Notes under the pieces: generated by a model | Told to the model about the DNA's origin: nothing | Database searches by the model: none | Seen by the model: the letters and a program-made list of their open reading frames with translations, nothing else | Translations under genes and position numbers: made by a program | Source of the DNA: Paulownia fortunei | Lineage: Eukaryota > Streptophyta > Magnoliopsida > Lamiales > Paulowniaceae | DNA length: 64,000 bases | Assembly: GCA_019321725.1 (NCBI GenBank) | Contig: JAGSPU010001569.1 | Coordinates: 1,302,001 to 1,366,000, forward strand | Direction: 5' to 3' | Part shown: piece after piece, positions 62,200 to 64,000 of the stretch | How positions within the stretch are numbered: the first letter of the stretch is position 1 | How the letters are laid out: every line of letters begins with the position of its first letter

Positions 62200-63742
62200 T
62201 CACAGCCCACATTCCAGTTCTTCCCTCTTCCTCTTTCTTCCTGATCTCAGATCGATGTTTATCCCCGGCGTCTTTAGGAGAGAAAGACCAACTGGACAAT
62301 CATAGAAATTGAACCATTCCACCTTCAGTACAGTTACCGGACTTGAAGGGCCATGCCAAGAATTTCCACAAGCTAATATATTGTGATCTTGCACCAATAG
62401 TTTCCCCATGATCCTTTGGCACTTGATCAAATCATCCTAGGGGACAAAAGGTTATCAGTTACAAATCATCACGCGAAATTTAGAACTCTTCATAAGAAAG
62501 TTGTGATCATTTCACCTTCTGATTTTGAGGGATGACAGTGTCCAGATGTGCAAGTGAAGCATTATTTGTTGATGGACAGAAATCTTCAAATACGCATCTG
62601 ACTGCAGACATGGCTATAACACACTGCTGGAACTCCAGGAATTTAGGATCTGAACCATTTTATGTAGGCATTTTCAGTTTTTGATCAAGAAGAGAAAATT
62701 TTGGTTTATCTCGATACATATCCAGATAAATATTGATTACAGTTCTAATTCTATACATGAACACGTGAAGAAAAGGTGCAGGGTTCCCTGAGTAGAAGAT
62801 ATCATAGTTGAATAAACAAAATTCAATTTCATTTACGGATTATGGTACCTAAAAGAGCACTGAGAAGTAACTCAGTGACACGTTTAGTCAAGTCCTCAAC
62901 GAGGGTTTTATTCAAGGCATCAATACTTTGTAGCAGGAGGTCGACGTAAGAAAACGGAGTTGTAGAATCCATCCTCCAGCCTAACTCCTTCAAGACTGTC
63001 AATTCCATTCGCTGAATTAGGCTTGGAGCAAAGGAATTGTCCAGACCTTCCACCTGTAATGGGAAAAATTGTTCACATATATGTTATGATCTGAATTTTC
63101 TTTATCCCATCAAAATATTCTCGGAAATATATGAGAAGTCACCTGGAATTCATGCAGCGGACGAATGGTTGTTTCATTGAACTTAGAGGCGATGGATAAA
63201 CATGCGATAGAGAGCAGTTCAAACATCCAGTATTTCCATCCCTGCAAATCATTTATAGCAAGTGTGAACTACCTTAATAACTGTAATAAAAATGATAAAA
63301 AAATTTAAACATGAGAAGGCATTTCTTACTTGGCATTGAGTCAGTGAAATGAATCGATCCAGATAATTCGCGGCAATAAAAACAGTTCCAAGAGAGAGAT
63401 TCATTCTCCTCTGAGACTGCATGAAAGAACGTAATTAAGAATTTCTGCAAGAAAGAAAGAGAAACCTAGCCAGCCATCTGGAGAAAATTACCTTAACGAG
63501 CCAATTAACAGCTTTAAACCTAGCATTATGGATCAAATCGTTAGTTTGACAAGCTTCAAGTACCCTGGTTCCGGCATGTAACTTGCCTCCTTGCCTAGCA
63601 AAATACCAAAAGCTTCTTCACAATCTTCTTTCGTCGAAAAGAAAGCAACATGGCCTTTTGCATAACATCCATCATTTTCTTGCACATTAAGTGCAACATT
63701 GGGACTCATTAGCCACACTTCATTGCATAATAGACTGTCCAT
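62200..63742 (-). CDS. CYCD7: D-type cyclin, CYCD7-like
   Basis: A G1 cyclin partner of CDKA, targeting the retinoblastoma-related protein. In Arabidopsis CYCD7;1 acts in the stomatal lineage and pollen. Exons: 63742-63492, 63416-63330, 63241-63143, 63053-62849, 62649-62516, 62436-62200. The RBR-binding LxCxE motif is LLCNE at residues 4-8. The cyclin box includes NARFKAVNWLVK, RRMNLSLGTVFIAANYLDRF, WKYWMFELLSIACLSIASKF and MELTVLKELGWRM. The C-terminal cyclin fold follows (VTELLLSALL, FLEFQQCVIAMSAVRCVFEDF), ending with a basic tail GRKRKREELE. One base is missing near 63561 (TACTT for TACCTT), which throws the frame before the cyclin box. With it restored the CDS is exactly 1014 bases, 337 residues. 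D7 assignment rests on the N-terminal wording and the neighbourhood of SSR1. Confidence 0.87.
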
Positions 63743-63942
63743 CCTCGGACATACAGTTAAAAATACAAATGCTGAATAACAAAGTACTCCTACAATGCAA
63801 CAGACAGTGTAGGCCAGTCGTGAATGATCAAAAAATGATTGCTTATTTTTCCATTGTACTTAAAACATACATGCAATATGTGGCTCATGAAAGAGAGTGA
63901 GATGGGGTGGAGGGGTGGTGGAGGAGAGGTTGTGTATACGTG

Positions 63943-63951
63943 TATATATAG
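63943..63951 (-). promoter_or_regulatory. Candidate TATA box of the cyclin gene
   Basis: Minus-strand CTATATATACA about 200 bases upstream of the ATG, flanked by GGT/GTGG-rich repeats on the plus strand. Confidence 0.5.
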
Positions 63952-64000
63952 TTGGTGGTGGTGGTGGAAGAAGGTGGTTGAGGGATATAGGTAGGTATAA

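Overview
The window is nuclear DNA from a flowering plant, most likely a eudicot. It is AT-rich, with long gene-poor stretches, GT-AG introns, several simple repeats, retroelement relics and genes from plant-only families. The species cannot be named from the sequence. I see no sign of a previously undescribed biological system.

Layout: 5' end of a mitochondrial FtsH protease (minus, 0.9-1.75 kb, running off the left edge); WRKY49-type transcription factor (minus, 2.7-4.3 kb); SIAMESE-related CDK inhibitor (plus, 8.76 kb); laccase 1 (plus, 12.8-15.4 kb); FHY1/FHL-like phytochrome A transport factor (minus, 16.8-18.7 kb); DHHC palmitoyltransferase PAT16-like (minus, 21.0-23.9 kb); laccases 2 and 3 (minus, 26.0-28.2 and 30.9-33.3 kb); PCS1-like aspartic protease (minus, 36.2-37.5 kb); AVT1-type amino acid transporter (minus, 39.8-43.6 kb); FIP-like thylakoid zinc-finger protein (minus, 44.8-45.6 kb); Fes1 HSP70 exchange factor (plus, 47.8-50.8 kb); thaumatin-like protein (minus, 51.6-52.5 kb); SSR1-type mitochondrial TPR protein (plus, 54.2-57.9 kb); a decayed Copia fragment (60.5 kb); and a D7-type cyclin (minus, 62.2-63.7 kb).

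The right half matches, gene for gene, the Arabidopsis order I recall around At5g02110-At5g02220 (CYCD7, SSR1, TLP, FES1C, FIP, AVT, PCS1, FHL, SMR4). It therefore looks like an old conserved block into which laccases and PAT16 are interleaved. Regulatory points are a CACGCGC element (the FHY3/FAR1 binding motif) upstream of the FHL-like gene, and miR397-like target sites kept in two of the three laccases.

The main caution is quality. Ten of the fifteen gene models need one or more small indels to keep the family reading frame, and nearly all of these lie in single-base runs. In nine models, correcting them gives a CDS length divisible by three (the tenth, FtsH, is partial). Five genes (SMR, PAT16, PCS1, FIP, Fes1) need none. 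I read this mainly as draft-assembly run-length error rather than wholesale gene decay. Gene models below give the exons as seen and state where the frame breaks.
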